Source: Pantoea trifolii
Lineage (GTDB): Bacteria > Pseudomonadota > Gammaproteobacteria > Enterobacterales > Enterobacteriaceae
Length of the DNA stretch: 64,000 bases
Direction of reading: 5' to 3'
Assembly: GCF_024506435.1 (NCBI RefSeq)
Contig: NZ_JANIET010000001.1
Span: forward strand, 2,604,001-2,668,000
Both the position numbers and the translations under genes were made by a program. This document shows positions 34,407-43,444 of the stretch, piece after piece. Every line of letters begins with the position of its first letter. Positions within the stretch are counted from its first letter, which is position 1. The notes under the pieces are model-generated. The model did no database searches, was not told where the DNA came from, and saw only the letters and a list, made by a program, of their open reading frames with translations.

Positions 34407-35789
34407 GTGAACAAAGACCCCCACCTTTATCCCTTACGCCATACGCACAATACTGACCAGGACAGCGCACTGTGGAACTGGGCGCAAAACACGGTGGTTG
34501 GTCAGCGCAGTCAGTTACAACAGCCGCAAACTGAAGCGGAGTTACAACAACTGCTGCGCGCCGCCAGCGGCAAAGTGCGCGTACTGGGCAGTCGCTTGTC
34601 GCCGGGCCGTATGCTGGGCGTGAATGAGCAGGATTTGCTGCTGGATCTCAGCGCGTTCAATGGCGTGATTGCACAAGATGCCGACAGCGTCACCTTTGCC
34701 GCCGGCACGCCGCTGGAGCAGGTTTACAGCACCTTAACCGAGATGGATCGCATGCTGGCTTCGTCCCCGGGTGTGATCGCGGTGCAAACGCTGGCGGGCG
34801 CGATGGCCACCGGCACGCACGGCCAGGGTTTGGCACAAAGCTCAATCGCCGATGAAGCGCTGCGCATCCGCATGGTGTTAGCCGACGGCAGCGTGCGTGA
34901 ATTCGTGCGCGGCGAGCCCGATTTCGCCGCCGCGCAGGTTTCGCTCGGCACCTTAGGCATTGTTACCGCCGTGACGCTGCGTACCCGCCCTTTCCGCCTG
35001 TTTACCTGCCACAAGTTTGCCGTCTCCGCCGATACGCTGGAAAAGGATCTGGTGGAGTGGAATCAGCAGTATGAGATGAGCAAAGCCTGGTGGTTTGTCG
35101 ATGACAACCTGATGCACGTATGGAACGCGCATGAAGCCAGCGACGAAGAGGTTGAAGCCTGGCATGCCAATCAGCGTGAGGTGATTGAGCATGGCGATGA
35201 CACCGACAGCAGCCTTAATGAGACCATCGATCAGACGCTGGCACAGATGCATCGAGATACGCAGATTCACGGCAAAGGCGGCAAGCAGTTCCGCACCGTG
35301 ACGCGCTTCCGCGATTTCACCGACATCAGTGGCGATATCTATCAGCTGTTTTGTCGCGGTATTGCCGTACCGCAGATCAACGTCGAAATCGGCGTGCCGC
35401 TGGAGAAAACGCCGCAGATTATCAGCAAGATCAAAGCGTGGTATGCCGAGAATCATCCGCATATGCACTATCCGATCATTCTACGTTGCACGGGCGCGTC
35501 TGAAGCCTGGCTCAGTCCGGCGTATCAGCACGCCACCTGCTTCTTTGGCTTCGTGGTCTATTACGCCGATGACGGTTCGCTGTCGCAGGATGGCCTGCAT
35601 TTTCTCACTGAGGTGGAGAAGCTGCTGGCAGCCGAAGGCGGACGTCCGCACTGGGGCAAATATTACGACCCGCAGCGCTATCAGTGGCGCGATATCTATC
35701 CGCAGTGGGACGCTTTCCGTGCGGTGCGCAACCAGCTCGATCCACAACGCCGTTTTAGCAATGACTATGTCACTGCTTTGTTTGATTAA
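34407..35789 (+). CDS. FAD-linked oxidase, D-arabinono-1,4-lactone/L-gulonolactone oxidase-like
   Basis: A 460-residue flavoprotein of the vanillyl-alcohol-oxidase superfamily. The FAD domain has VRVLGSRLSPGRM, LLDLSAFNG and AGAMATGTHGQGLAQSS; the C-terminus has PHWGKYYDPQRYQWRDIYPQW and RNQLDPQRRFSND, closely similar to sugar-lactone (aldono-lactone) oxidases. It would oxidise a sugar alcohol or lactone with oxygen. The GTG at 34407 is chosen because AAGGAA sits eight bases before it; the open frame extends 20 codons further without one. The GT8 gene follows after 18 bp, suggesting a two-gene operon. Its pathway is unknown. Confidence 0.82.
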   Translation: MNKDPHLYPLRHTHNTDQDSALWNWAQNTVVGQRSQLQQPQTEAELQQLLRAASGKVRVLGSRLSPGRMLGVNEQDLLLDLSAFNGVIAQDADSVTFAAGTPLEQVYSTLTEMDRMLASSPGVIAVQTLAGAMATGTHGQGLAQSSIADEALRIRMVLADGSVREFVRGEPDFAAAQVSLGTLGIVTAVTLRTRPFRLFTCHKFAVSADTLEKDLVEWNQQYEMSKAWWFVDDNLMHVWNAHEASDEEVEAWHANQREVIEHGDDTDSSLNETIDQTLAQMHRDTQIHGKGGKQFRTVTRFRDFTDISGDIYQLFCRGIAVPQINVEIGVPLEKTPQIISKIKAWYAENHPHMHYPIILRCTGASEAWLSPAYQHATCFFGFVVYYADDGSLSQDGLHFLTEVEKLLAAEGGRPHWGKYYDPQRYQWRDIYPQWDAFRAVRNQLDPQRRFSNDYVTALFD

Positions 35790-35807
35790 GTTTGAGGGGG
35801 AGAAACC

Positions 35808-36635
35808 ATGTTTGCATGGGTAACGCTGTTAACGCAGCCGGACTATTTTATTGGCGTGAAGGCGCTGCACCGCTCGCTGAAGCGCAGTGAAACCCGTTGG
35901 CCGCTGATTGTGATGGTCACCGATGCCATCGATCTGGAGACGCGTGAAGCCTTGCAAGCGCTGGGCTGCGTAATCCATCCGGTGGATCCGCTGATGCCAA
36001 ATGCCGAACTGGAGCAGCATTACGCTTCGGCGCAGTTCGGTGAAGTGTGGAGCAAACTGCGCGCGTGGGAGTTGGTGGATTGCGAGCGCGTGGTGTTTCT
36101 CGATGCCGATATGCTGGTGCTGCGCAATATGGATGAGCTGTTTACGCTCGATCTGGGCAAGCATGCGCTGGCAGCGTGTCACGCCTGTCGCTGCAATCCC
36201 AACAAGATCGCTAGCTATCCGACCAGCTGGCAGCCTGAGAATTGTCACTATACCTGGCAGGATCGCGGCGAACCGGCACCCTCCACGCTTGATCGCTATC
36301 TGAACGGCGGTTTCCTGGTGCTGAAGCCGGATCTGGCGGTGTTTGAGTGGCTGCAGGAGAAAGTGGCGGGCATTACCGATTTGCGTCGCTATCCGTTCTC
36401 CGAGCAGGATTTACTCAATGAAGTGTTCGAAGATCGCTGGCTGCCGCTTTCGTATAAATACAATGCGCTGAAAACTTTGCCATTCCAGCACAGCAAGATG
36501 TGGCGCGAAGATGAAGTGAAGAACCTGCACTTCATTCTGGCGAAACCGTGGAAACGCGATTTGAATCAGCCCGAGTCGGAACGCGACCGTTATTACGCGC
36601 TGGATAAGCTGTGGTGGGAGTTGGCGGCGGAATAA
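35808..36635 (+). CDS. Glycosyltransferase family 8 protein (glycogenin/galactinol synthase-like)
   Basis: A 275-residue cytosolic-looking glycosyltransferase with no signal or membrane segment. The metal-binding DxD motif is in VVFLDADMLVLRNMDELF (residues 99-101). Further family text is YLNGGFLVLKPDLAVFEWL and FSEQDLLNEVF, resembling eukaryotic glycogenin and galactinol synthase more than bacterial lipopolysaccharide GT8 enzymes. It would transfer a sugar from a nucleotide sugar to a small acceptor. GGGGGAG precedes the ATG. It is paired with the FAD oxidase upstream and followed by a bidirectional terminator. Confidence 0.85.
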   Translation: MFAWVTLLTQPDYFIGVKALHRSLKRSETRWPLIVMVTDAIDLETREALQALGCVIHPVDPLMPNAELEQHYASAQFGEVWSKLRAWELVDCERVVFLDADMLVLRNMDELFTLDLGKHALAACHACRCNPNKIASYPTSWQPENCHYTWQDRGEPAPSTLDRYLNGGFLVLKPDLAVFEWLQEKVAGITDLRRYPFSEQDLLNEVFEDRWLPLSYKYNALKTLPFQHSKMWREDEVKNLHFILAKPWKRDLNQPESERDRYYALDKLWWELAAE

Positions 36636-36638
36636 AAA

Positions 36639-36666
36639 AAACAGCGCGATGATTATCGCGCTGTTT
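36639..36666. terminator. Bidirectional terminator between the GT8 gene and yeeX
   Basis: A perfect 12 bp stem AAACAGCGCGAT / ATCGCGCTGTTT with a four-base loop; the left side begins with an A-run (T-run for yeeX transcripts) and lies 3 bp past the GT8 stop codon. Confidence 0.88.
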
Positions 36667-36694
36667 CATATGAATTGCGCATTACTGCGCGCCA

Positions 36695-36719
36695 GGTCGC
36701 CATGAATGGCGACCCTACG
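36695..36719. repeat. REP-like palindromic element (family 1)
   Basis: GGTCGCCATGAATGGCGACC with CCTACG tail, ending next to the yeeX stop codon. Confidence 0.85.
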
Positions 36720-36721
36720 AT

Positions 36722-37042
36722 TTATTGCGCTTTTGGCTCGCCCATCGCTTTCAACTTCTTCGACAGCTCGCGACGCTCTTTGGAGAGGTCAGCGTTTTTG
36801 ATGATGTACTCATCAACGCGGTCTTCATAGTCCACACGCATGCTGGCGATAATTTCCTGCACCGCCTCGATGCTCATGCCTGGTTTGATGTATTCACTCA
36901 GGTTGTCCAGCAGCAGCACACGTTTCTGGTTATCACGGACTTTCTTCTCGTTATCCACGATTTCGCGCTGCAGTTTGTTTTTACGACGGAACATACGCAC
37001 AAACTCCAGTACGTCCTGAAATGATTGCTTTGCATTTTCCAT
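36722..37042 (-). CDS. yeeX: DUF496 family protein YeeX
   Basis: A 106-residue, highly charged, mainly helical protein matching E. coli YeeX, with [40 protein letters not shown] and [20 protein letters not shown]. Long heptad-like stretches suggest coiled coils. Its function is not established. The ATG at 37042 follows AAAGG; 15 extra upstream codons are rejected. It precedes yeeA's 3' end in the same order as in E. coli. Confidence 0.95.
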   Translation of the reverse strand: MENAKQSFQDVLEFVRMFRRKNKLQREIVDNEKKVRDNQKRVLLLDNLSEYIKPGMSIEAVQEIIASMRVDYEDRVDEYIIKNADLSKERRELSKKLKAMGEPKAQ

Positions 37043-37203
37043 GTTGGCACCTTTCTTGAGGCCTGCGTCGGCAGGCGGAATAGTCATAACGTTTAGCTTA
37101 GCGGCTTGGCCGCCAGGGTTGCAATTCTCACCGCTAAATTCGGACTGGCGCTTATCTTAGCGCAAAGAAAGGGTGATTCACATTAAGTCATTGCCTGAGA
37201 AAA

Positions 37204-38262
37204 CTATTTACGCAGCGCCAGACGCACTAAATCGGTCATACGCTCCAGCTGACGCGCCTGTTCAAGGCTCAGCCAGACGTAACCGTAAATCGCCGTGGTT
37301 TCAGAACGTCCGCTGCGATTGGCAATTAGCTGCTCCAGTTCCTGGGTGATCTCCTCCAGCGCGTGACTATTGGCGGTGATCTGCTCGGTTTCGCCTTTCA
37401 CCATCAGCGTTGCCAGCGCATTCAACGTGTCTTCAGTCATCTGCTGGGTGCGACGCAGCGTGGGCGCGTTGAGCATAATCAAGTGGCTTTCACGTGACGA
37501 CCACCATGCATCAATCTGCATCTGCATGGTGTTCACCATATTACGATTAATCGTTTGGATCGCCTCAAACACCGATTTCGGAATGCGCGTCTCTTTGCTC
37601 GCCGGTTCCAGCAGCGCACGCATTTTGATCTCGCCGCTCAGCAGTTTCTGGAATGGTTTATTGAGGCGTGGCTTTTCCAGCAGATTGGCGGAGAAGCCGG
37701 TGTGATGCAGTTTTGCCATAGCGATAAACGCATCCGACAGCTGGATACGCCAATGCGTGTACGCGCGTTGCGCCCAGATGGCGCTAAACAGCAGCGCCAT
37801 CAGCGAACCAAGAATCACGTCGCCGCCGCGCCACATGGCGATGGTGAAATCCCCGGCCGGTGCGCCTACCACCACGCCGAGCGTGATACCGATCAACAAC
37901 GCCATGTAGGGATGCTTGCCCAGCGTCAAATAGCCGCAGACCACCATCACGATGGCGCACCACACCAGCATGACCGGCAGCGAAAATAGCTCAAGCTTGA
38001 GCGCGATTAGGCCGGATATCAGACCGGCGAAGGTGCCGCTAATACGCTGCACTACGCGCGGCAGCACGTTGCCCCAGGTAGAAATCGGCCCCATCACCAC
38101 TACCAGCGTAATCAGCGGCCAGGTGCCTTCGGGAATGTCTGTGAGGCGTACAAAAAGGAAGCACAGCACAAAGGCGATAGCGATGCGCACGCCGTGCACG
38201 GCGCGATAGTGGCGGTAGAACCAGAACTCAATCTGCGAGATGGGCTTGTCAGCGCGTAACAT
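37204..38262 (-). CDS. yeeA: FUSC family inner-membrane protein YeeA
   Basis: A 352-residue protein with an N-terminal block of six hydrophobic helices (for example GVRIAIAFVLCFLFVRL, YMALLIGITLGVVVGAP) and a helical cytosolic C-terminal half with ETRIPKSVFEAIQTINRNMV. It aligns with E. coli YeeA over its whole length, ending LRK as that protein does. The FUSC family includes aromatic-acid efflux components, but YeeA itself has no proven substrate. The gene order yeeX-yeeA-sbmC-dacD is the E. coli one. Confidence 0.94.
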   Translation of the reverse strand: MLRADKPISQIEFWFYRHYRAVHGVRIAIAFVLCFLFVRLTDIPEGTWPLITLVVVMGPISTWGNVLPRVVQRISGTFAGLISGLIALKLELFSLPVMLVWCAIVMVVCGYLTLGKHPYMALLIGITLGVVVGAPAGDFTIAMWRGGDVILGSLMALLFSAIWAQRAYTHWRIQLSDAFIAMAKLHHTGFSANLLEKPRLNKPFQKLLSGEIKMRALLEPASKETRIPKSVFEAIQTINRNMVNTMQMQIDAWWSSRESHLIMLNAPTLRRTQQMTEDTLNALATLMVKGETEQITANSHALEEITQELEQLIANRSGRSETTAIYGYVWLSLEQARQLERMTDLVRLALRK

Positions 38263-38437
38263 GGTTGTCCGGGAACGCTAAAAATTTGCGCGCTATGTTA
38301 CCCTGGCAACGGCTGCATCATCAGGGTCGAACGCAATTATTTTTCGTGTTTTGCTGAAATACAACATGGGTGTTACATCTAATTTTCCCAATGGAAACAT
38401 TGATGTAACGCAATGGGTTTGGTGCGGTTATTGATAA

Positions 38438-38498
38438 GGTCGCCATGAATGGCGACCCTACGGGTGCGGTTTTGTAGGGGCGCCATTTAGGGTGACCG
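38438..38498. repeat. REP-like palindromic element, inverted pair (family 1)
   Basis: A perfect copy (GGTCGCCATGAATGGCGACCCTACG) faces a degenerate inverted copy (TGTAGGGGCGCCATTTAGGG), between yeeA and sbmC. Confidence 0.85.
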
Positions 38499-38504
38499 CG
38501 TAAT

Positions 38505-38970
38505 TTAATCAGCCACACGTACCGGAATATACATATCCACCAGCCAGTCGCCGCTATCGGATCCATCAGAAAGGTAATGCTCAAAGCACGGACGATTGTC
38601 CACTTGCCAGCCGCCCTGCGCATTTAAGCTATCGAACAAACTGCGCCACGCGCTGAAGAAATCGTTGTTAAGCACTTCAACACGCGCGTAAAAATAGCGG
38701 CCGCCCGGCAATAAGCCTTTTTCAATATCGTCGCCCGCCGCCGGAATCATCTCCTCTGGCGCGGTAATCACCGTTTCCACGCGCAGCGCTTCGGGCGTCA
38801 ACTCCTGCGGATTGCCGTAATAGATCGCCAGCCATTCGCCTTCAACCTTGTGCTCGCTCACCCAGCTTTTTCAGCTGATTAAAGCCGCGCGGCACGGTTT
38901 CCTGCCACGGACCTTGCAGATGGTAACCGAGCCAGCTTTGCGGATTACGTTCAACAATCGATACTTTCAT
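38505..38970 (-). pseudogene. sbmC: sbmC (DNA gyrase inhibitor), frameshifted
   Basis: The gene begins at ATG 38970 after GAGG and encodes MKVSIVERNPQSWLGYHLQG, continuing to FNQLKKLG, then reaches a stop within 45 codons. The rest, from SEHKVEGEWLAIYYGN to the C-terminus VDMYIPVRVAD, is open in the +1 frame from about 38861. Joining them by removing one base in AAAAAGCTGGG restores a continuous SbmC-like (GyrI) protein of about 154 residues reading QLKKWVSEHK at the join. SbmC binds and protects DNA gyrase from toxins such as microcin B17 and is SOS-induced in E. coli. The defect may be a real single-base insertion or a sequencing error. Confidence 0.8.
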
Positions 38971-39058
38971 ACCTTGCCTCTCATCAGCAGCAGAAACAGC
39001 GATTGTGCCATCACCGCCGCAGCACGGCGACGATGATGGCGCGGAAATACGCGACAGA

Positions 39059-40228
39059 TTACAGTTTCTGTTTCACGTAATCGCTGATGCGCGTAATGAT
39101 GCCCGCCTGATCAACCGCTTGCAGCGCGTAGAGCGGATAGCTTGCCAGCTGCTTATCTTTATCCATCACCTGAATTTCACCAATCTGCTCGCCCGCTTTC
39201 AGCGGCGCTTCCAGATCTTTACGATCGATAACGTATTTCGCCATCACGTTGGCCACTTCGGTGCGCGGCAGCGACAGGTAGATATCCTGCGTGGTACCGA
39301 CATCCACTTTATGCGGATTGCCATACCAGACGTTTTCGCTGCCGATTTTTTTGCCTGCGTGGAACAGCTGCACGGTATCAAAGGTGTTTTGGCCCCACAC
39401 CAGCAGCTTGCGCGCCTGATCTTCACGTCCTTTCGGGCTCTTTCCGCCCATGATCACCGCGATCAAGCGATGACGCCCAACGACGTTGGAGGCGATGATG
39501 TTAAAGCCAGCGCTTTCGGTGTGGCCGGTTTTCAGGCCATCGACGTGCAGATTTTGATCCCACAGCAAGCCGTTGCGGTTGTTCTGGGTGATGCCGTTCC
39601 AGCTCAGGGTTTTCTCACCGTACATGGCGTAGAAATCGGGCTCGCCGCTGATGATAGCGCGCGACAGCACTGCCAGATCGCGTGCGGTGGTGTGCTGACC
39701 CGGCGCATCAAGGCCGTGCACGGTTTCGAAATGGGTGTGCGACAGACCGAGCTTCTGCACATAGCTGTTCATCATGGTAACGAAGCTGCCTTCGCTGCCA
39801 GCCACGTGATCCGCCAGCGCCACGCAGGCATCGTTACCCGAATCGATAATCACGCCACGCATCAGGTCGCGCACCGTGACCTGATCGCCCGGCTTGAGGA
39901 ACATCAGCGAAGAACCTTTAAACACCGGATTGCCCGCACCCCACGCATCTTTGCCAATGGTGACTTTGTCATCGCGGCTGATTTTGTTCTGATCGATCGC
40001 GCGATCCACGACATAACCGGTCATCAGTTTGGTCAGGCTGGCCGGATTACGCTCTTCATCCGGATTGCCGGCAGTGAGAATTTGTCCGGTTGTGGCGTCC
40101 ATCAGCACCCACGAAGCCGCATCAATCGGCGGTGGCGTCAGGGGAAACGGCATGCTGTCGTCGGCCTGCGCCAACGATGCCCAAACAATCATTCCAGATA
40201 CAGTTACCAGCAGACGCCTTTTCAACAC
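39059..40228 (-). CDS. dacD: D-alanyl-D-alanine carboxypeptidase DacD (PBP6b)
   Basis: A 389-residue low-molecular-weight penicillin-binding protein with a signal peptide ending near WASLAQA. The three active-site motifs are present: SLTK (Ser64-Lys67), SGN (130-132) and KTG (233-235). It trims the terminal D-alanine from peptidoglycan stems in the periplasm and is anchored by its C-terminal amphipathic helix (ITRISDYVKQKL). The start is a GTG at 40228 with GAGGAAG before it. Position between sbmC and sbcB matches E. coli and supports DacD rather than DacA or DacC. Confidence 0.93.
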   Translation of the reverse strand: MLKRRLLVTVSGMIVWASLAQADDSMPFPLTPPPIDAASWVLMDATTGQILTAGNPDEERNPASLTKLMTGYVVDRAIDQNKISRDDKVTIGKDAWGAGNPVFKGSSLMFLKPGDQVTVRDLMRGVIIDSGNDACVALADHVAGSEGSFVTMMNSYVQKLGLSHTHFETVHGLDAPGQHTTARDLAVLSRAIISGEPDFYAMYGEKTLSWNGITQNNRNGLLWDQNLHVDGLKTGHTESAGFNIIASNVVGRHRLIAVIMGGKSPKGREDQARKLLVWGQNTFDTVQLFHAGKKIGSENVWYGNPHKVDVGTTQDIYLSLPRTEVANVMAKYVIDRKDLEAPLKAGEQIGEIQVMDKDKQLASYPLYALQAVDQAGIITRISDYVKQKL

Positions 40229-40426
40229 TTCTTCCTCAAAATCAAAAAATGAATTTACCGCCGCACGTTTTACGGCAAATAGCGCTTACAGATCTGAATA
40301 AATTGAAAAAAAGTATGAACTGCGCATAAAAGCTGCGCGCCTGCTCGCAGCGAGGAGGATCGAGGTTGTACTGCTATCCAGGGACGACTATCCTGTGCGT
40401 TGATTCTCCATTGCCAGGATAACGCC

Positions 40427-41848
40427 GTGCCCGCCTCTGAGTTCACCTTCTTATTTCACGATTATGAAACCTTCGGTAAAAGCCCGTCGCTGGACCGTCC
40501 TGCGCAGTTTGCGGGCCTGCGTACCGACAAAGAATTCAACGCGGTAGGTGAACCGCAGGTGTTTTATTGCCAGCCAGCGGACGATTATTTGCCGCAGCCG
40601 GAAGCGGTGATGATCACCGGCATTACGCCGCAAACCGCCAAAGCGCGTGGCGTAACAGAAGCGGCGTTTGCCGAACGCATTCACGGCCTGTTTAGCGAGC
40701 CGCAAACCTGTGTGATTGGTTACAACAATGTGCGCTTCGACGATGAAGTGACGCGCAATATCTTCTATCGCAACTTCTATGATCCGTACGGCTGGAGCTG
40801 GCAAAACGGCAATTCACGCTGGGATTTACTCGATGTGATGCGCGCCTGCTACGCGTTGCGCCCGGAAGGCATTGAGTGGCCGGAAAATGACGATGGCTTC
40901 CCCAGCTTTAAGCTGGAGCATCTCACCAAGGCTAATGGCGTGGCGCACGAACAGGCGCACGATGCGATGTCGGACGTTTATGCCACGCTGGCGATGGCGA
41001 AACTGGTGAAAGAGAAGCAGCCAAAATTGTTTGAGTTTCTGTTTACCCATCGCAACAAACAGAAACTGATGACGTTGATTGATATCCCGCAGATGAAACC
41101 GCTGGTGCACGTCTCCGGCATGTTCGGCGCGGCGCGCGGTAACACCAGCTGGATTGTGCCGCTGGCGTGGCATCCGGATAACCGTAATGCGCTGATTGTC
41201 GCCGATCTGGCCGGTGATATGTCGCCGCTGCTGGAGCTTGGGTCAGATGAACTGCGTGAGCGTTTGTATACCCGTCACAGCGATTTGGGCGATCTGCCTG
41301 CGGTGCCGATCAAGCTGGTGCATATTAATAAGTGTCCGGTGCTGGCGCCCGCGAGCACGCTGCGTCCGGAAGATGCCGCACGCCTGAATATCGATCGTCA
41401 GCAGTGTCTCGCTAACCTTAAGCTGCTGCGCGAACACGCGGAAATACGTGAGAAAGTGGTGGCGCTGTTTGCCGACGCCGAACCGTTTACGCCCTCGGAT
41501 GATGTGGATGCGCAGTTGTATGACGGTTTCTTCAGCGACGCCGATCGCGCGGGTATGAATATTATCCGTCAGACGCCGCCGCAAAACTTACCGGCGCTGG
41601 ATTTGAGCTTCGAAGATAAGCGCATTGCTAAGCTATTGTTCCGCTATCGCGCACGTAATTTCCCTGGCACGCTGGATGACGCCGAGCAGCAGCGCTGGCT
41701 GCAGCATCGCCGCGAAGCGCTGAATGCCGAGCGCGTGCAGGCGTTCCTGTTGGAGCTGGAGTCGCTGGCGAGTTTGCATGAAGGCAATGCGGAGAAGATG
41801 GCGCAGCTGAAGGCGCTGTATTTGTATGCGCAGGAGCTGGTGTCTTAG
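40427..41848 (+). CDS. sbcB: Exodeoxyribonuclease I
   Basis: A 473-residue 3'-5' single-strand DNA exonuclease of the DnaQ fold. The catalytic acids lie in FLFHDYETFG (Exo I), YNNVRFDDEVTRNIFYRNFYDPY (Exo II region) and NGVAHEQAHDAMSDVYAT (Exo III). The C-terminal SH3-like and helical domains are intact, for example FNYRARNFPGTL-like RYRARNFPGTLDDAEQQRW. The GTG at 40427 has AGGAT at eight bases; an upstream TTG at 40400 is the alternative. It acts in recombination and repair. It is divergent from dacD. Confidence 0.95.
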   Translation: MPASEFTFLFHDYETFGKSPSLDRPAQFAGLRTDKEFNAVGEPQVFYCQPADDYLPQPEAVMITGITPQTAKARGVTEAAFAERIHGLFSEPQTCVIGYNNVRFDDEVTRNIFYRNFYDPYGWSWQNGNSRWDLLDVMRACYALRPEGIEWPENDDGFPSFKLEHLTKANGVAHEQAHDAMSDVYATLAMAKLVKEKQPKLFEFLFTHRNKQKLMTLIDIPQMKPLVHVSGMFGAARGNTSWIVPLAWHPDNRNALIVADLAGDMSPLLELGSDELRERLYTRHSDLGDLPAVPIKLVHINKCPVLAPASTLRPEDAARLNIDRQQCLANLKLLREHAEIREKVVALFADAEPFTPSDDVDAQLYDGFFSDADRAGMNIIRQTPPQNLPALDLSFEDKRIAKLLFRYRARNFPGTLDDAEQQRWLQHRREALNAERVQAFLLELESLASLHEGNAEKMAQLKALYLYAQELVS

Positions 41849-41869
41849 TTTGTCCTCTGCGGTTTGATG

Positions 41870-41968
41870 CCCTCACCCCGACCCTCTCCCACGGGAGAGG
41901 GAGATGCTGCCGTATGCCTGCTCCGATCGGTTCCCTCTCCCGCTCGCGGGAGAGGGTTAGGGTGAGGG
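41870..41968. repeat. Double-hairpin repeat flanked by CCCTCACCC arms (family 2)
   Basis: Outer arms CCCTCACCCCG and TTAGGGTGAGGG enclose CTCTCCCACGGGAGAG and CTCTCCCGCTCGCGGGAGAG hairpins. It lies in the convergent gap between sbcB and the permease gene and probably serves both as a transcript end. Confidence 0.85.
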
Positions 41969-41975
41969 AAAACCC

Positions 41976-43328
41976 TTAAATCATCCCCCACACCAGCCAC
42001 GTCAGCGCGAAACCGCTCAGCCCCATCACCGTAGTCAACACCGTCCACGTCTTCAGGCCATCAGCTACCGACAGGCCCAAATAGCGCGTCACCACCCAGA
42101 ACCCCGCATCATTCACGTGCGACAACCCTAAGCCGCCGAAACAGGCCGCCAGCGTTACCAGCACGCGCTGCATATCCGTTACATCGCCCACCGCCTGGCT
42201 TAGCAAACCGCTGGTGGTTAAAATGGCGACCGTTGCCGATCCCTGCGACGCACGTAGCGCCAGTGACAAAATAAACGCAGCTGGCACTAGCGGCAGATGC
42301 AAGGTTTCCAGCGTCAGCGCCAGCGCTTTGCCCACACCCGACTCCACCAGAACCTTACCAAAGGCACCGCCCGCACCCGCTACCAGAATCACGCTGGCAG
42401 AGCTGGGAATCGCACGTCCGGTGAGGTCTTCTAACTTCTCTTTGCTCCAGCCGCGACGCACGCCAAGCAGCCACGCCGCCAGTCCCAGCGCAATCAGCAG
42501 TGCAATCGCTGGCGTCCCAATCACCGTCATCACCGAACGCAGCGTGCTGCCTTCTGCTAACGTGGTGTGTGCTACCGTTCCCATCACGATCAACAGAATC
42601 GGCACGACAATCAGGCCGGTAATGGTTAGCGCACCCGGCGCTGGCGCGTCGTTTTTCGGCTTGCCTTCCGGCTTCGCCAGCTGCAACTGCTCCAGCACAT
42701 CGACGGAAAGGTGATATTGACGCAGGTTCATCGCTTTTGCGACGTAGTAACCGACGATACCGACCGGAATCGAGATCAGGATACCGAGCATCATCAGCCA
42801 GCCCATGTCGGTATGCAAAATCCCTGCAGCCGCTGCCGCGCCCGGATGCGTTGGCAGCGCTACGTGCACCGTCAGCATCACGCCCGCCATTGGCAAGCCA
42901 AACTTCAGCGGTGATACGCGTGCCACTTTGGTGAAGCCATAAATCAACGGAATCACGATGATGAAGCCAACTTCGAAGAACACCGGAATACCGAGGATAA
43001 ACGCCGCCATGGTCAGCGCCGCAACGGTACGCTTGATGCCCAGCGATTTACTGAAGCGTTGTGCCAGCGACTCCGCACCGCCCGAGGCTTCAATCACTGC
43101 GCCGAGCATCGCCCCCAGCACGATGATAATGGTGATATGCCCCAGCAAGTTACCCATCCCGCTAAAGATGGTTTCCATGATTTTGTCGGCGGGAATGCCA
43201 GTGGCAATCGCCACCAGCAGGCTGACAATCAGCAGCGCCACAAAGGGGTGAACTTTGGTTTTAATCACCAGCAACAGCAAAATCACGATGCTGGCGGTAG
43301 CGATAGCTAACAACAACGCGGTTGACAT
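41976..43328 (-). CDS. GntP-family permease, tetronate cluster (YgbN-like)
   Basis: A 450-residue, 12-helix proton symporter of the gluconate permease family. Text such as VKTKVHPFVALLIVSLLVAI-like KTKVHPFVALLIVS, VFFEVGFIIVIPLIYGF, ALPTHPGAAAAA and LSHVNDAGFWVVTRYLGLS is diagnostic. It lies at the end of the otn/ltn cluster, where E. coli has ygbN, so a four-carbon sugar acid (threonate or erythronate) is the likely substrate. A GAGG ribosome site precedes the ATG, and the 116 bp gap to otnI may allow separate control. Confidence 0.9.
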   Translation of the reverse strand: MSTALLLAIATASIVILLLLVIKTKVHPFVALLIVSLLVAIATGIPADKIMETIFSGMGNLLGHITIIIVLGAMLGAVIEASGGAESLAQRFSKSLGIKRTVAALTMAAFILGIPVFFEVGFIIVIPLIYGFTKVARVSPLKFGLPMAGVMLTVHVALPTHPGAAAAAGILHTDMGWLMMLGILISIPVGIVGYYVAKAMNLRQYHLSVDVLEQLQLAKPEGKPKNDAPAPGALTITGLIVVPILLIVMGTVAHTTLAEGSTLRSVMTVIGTPAIALLIALGLAAWLLGVRRGWSKEKLEDLTGRAIPSSASVILVAGAGGAFGKVLVESGVGKALALTLETLHLPLVPAAFILSLALRASQGSATVAILTTSGLLSQAVGDVTDMQRVLVTLAACFGGLGLSHVNDAGFWVVTRYLGLSVADGLKTWTVLTTVMGLSGFALTWLVWGMI

Positions 43329-43444
43329 GATAATCCTCTATTTTATAAGTATTTTTAGGGTACAGCTTTCTTTGGTATTGGCAGATTCAGATATGACTTA
43401 TCCAACACAGCGGATAGGCCGCTGCGTTGGCGATAAACAAGAAT

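Noticed and set aside
38858..38880. AAAAAG run in sbmC as a programmed -1 frameshift site
   Set aside because: The downstream frame is +1 relative to the upstream one, and the heptamer is GAAAAAG rather than AAAAAAG, so -1 slippage cannot join the two parts.
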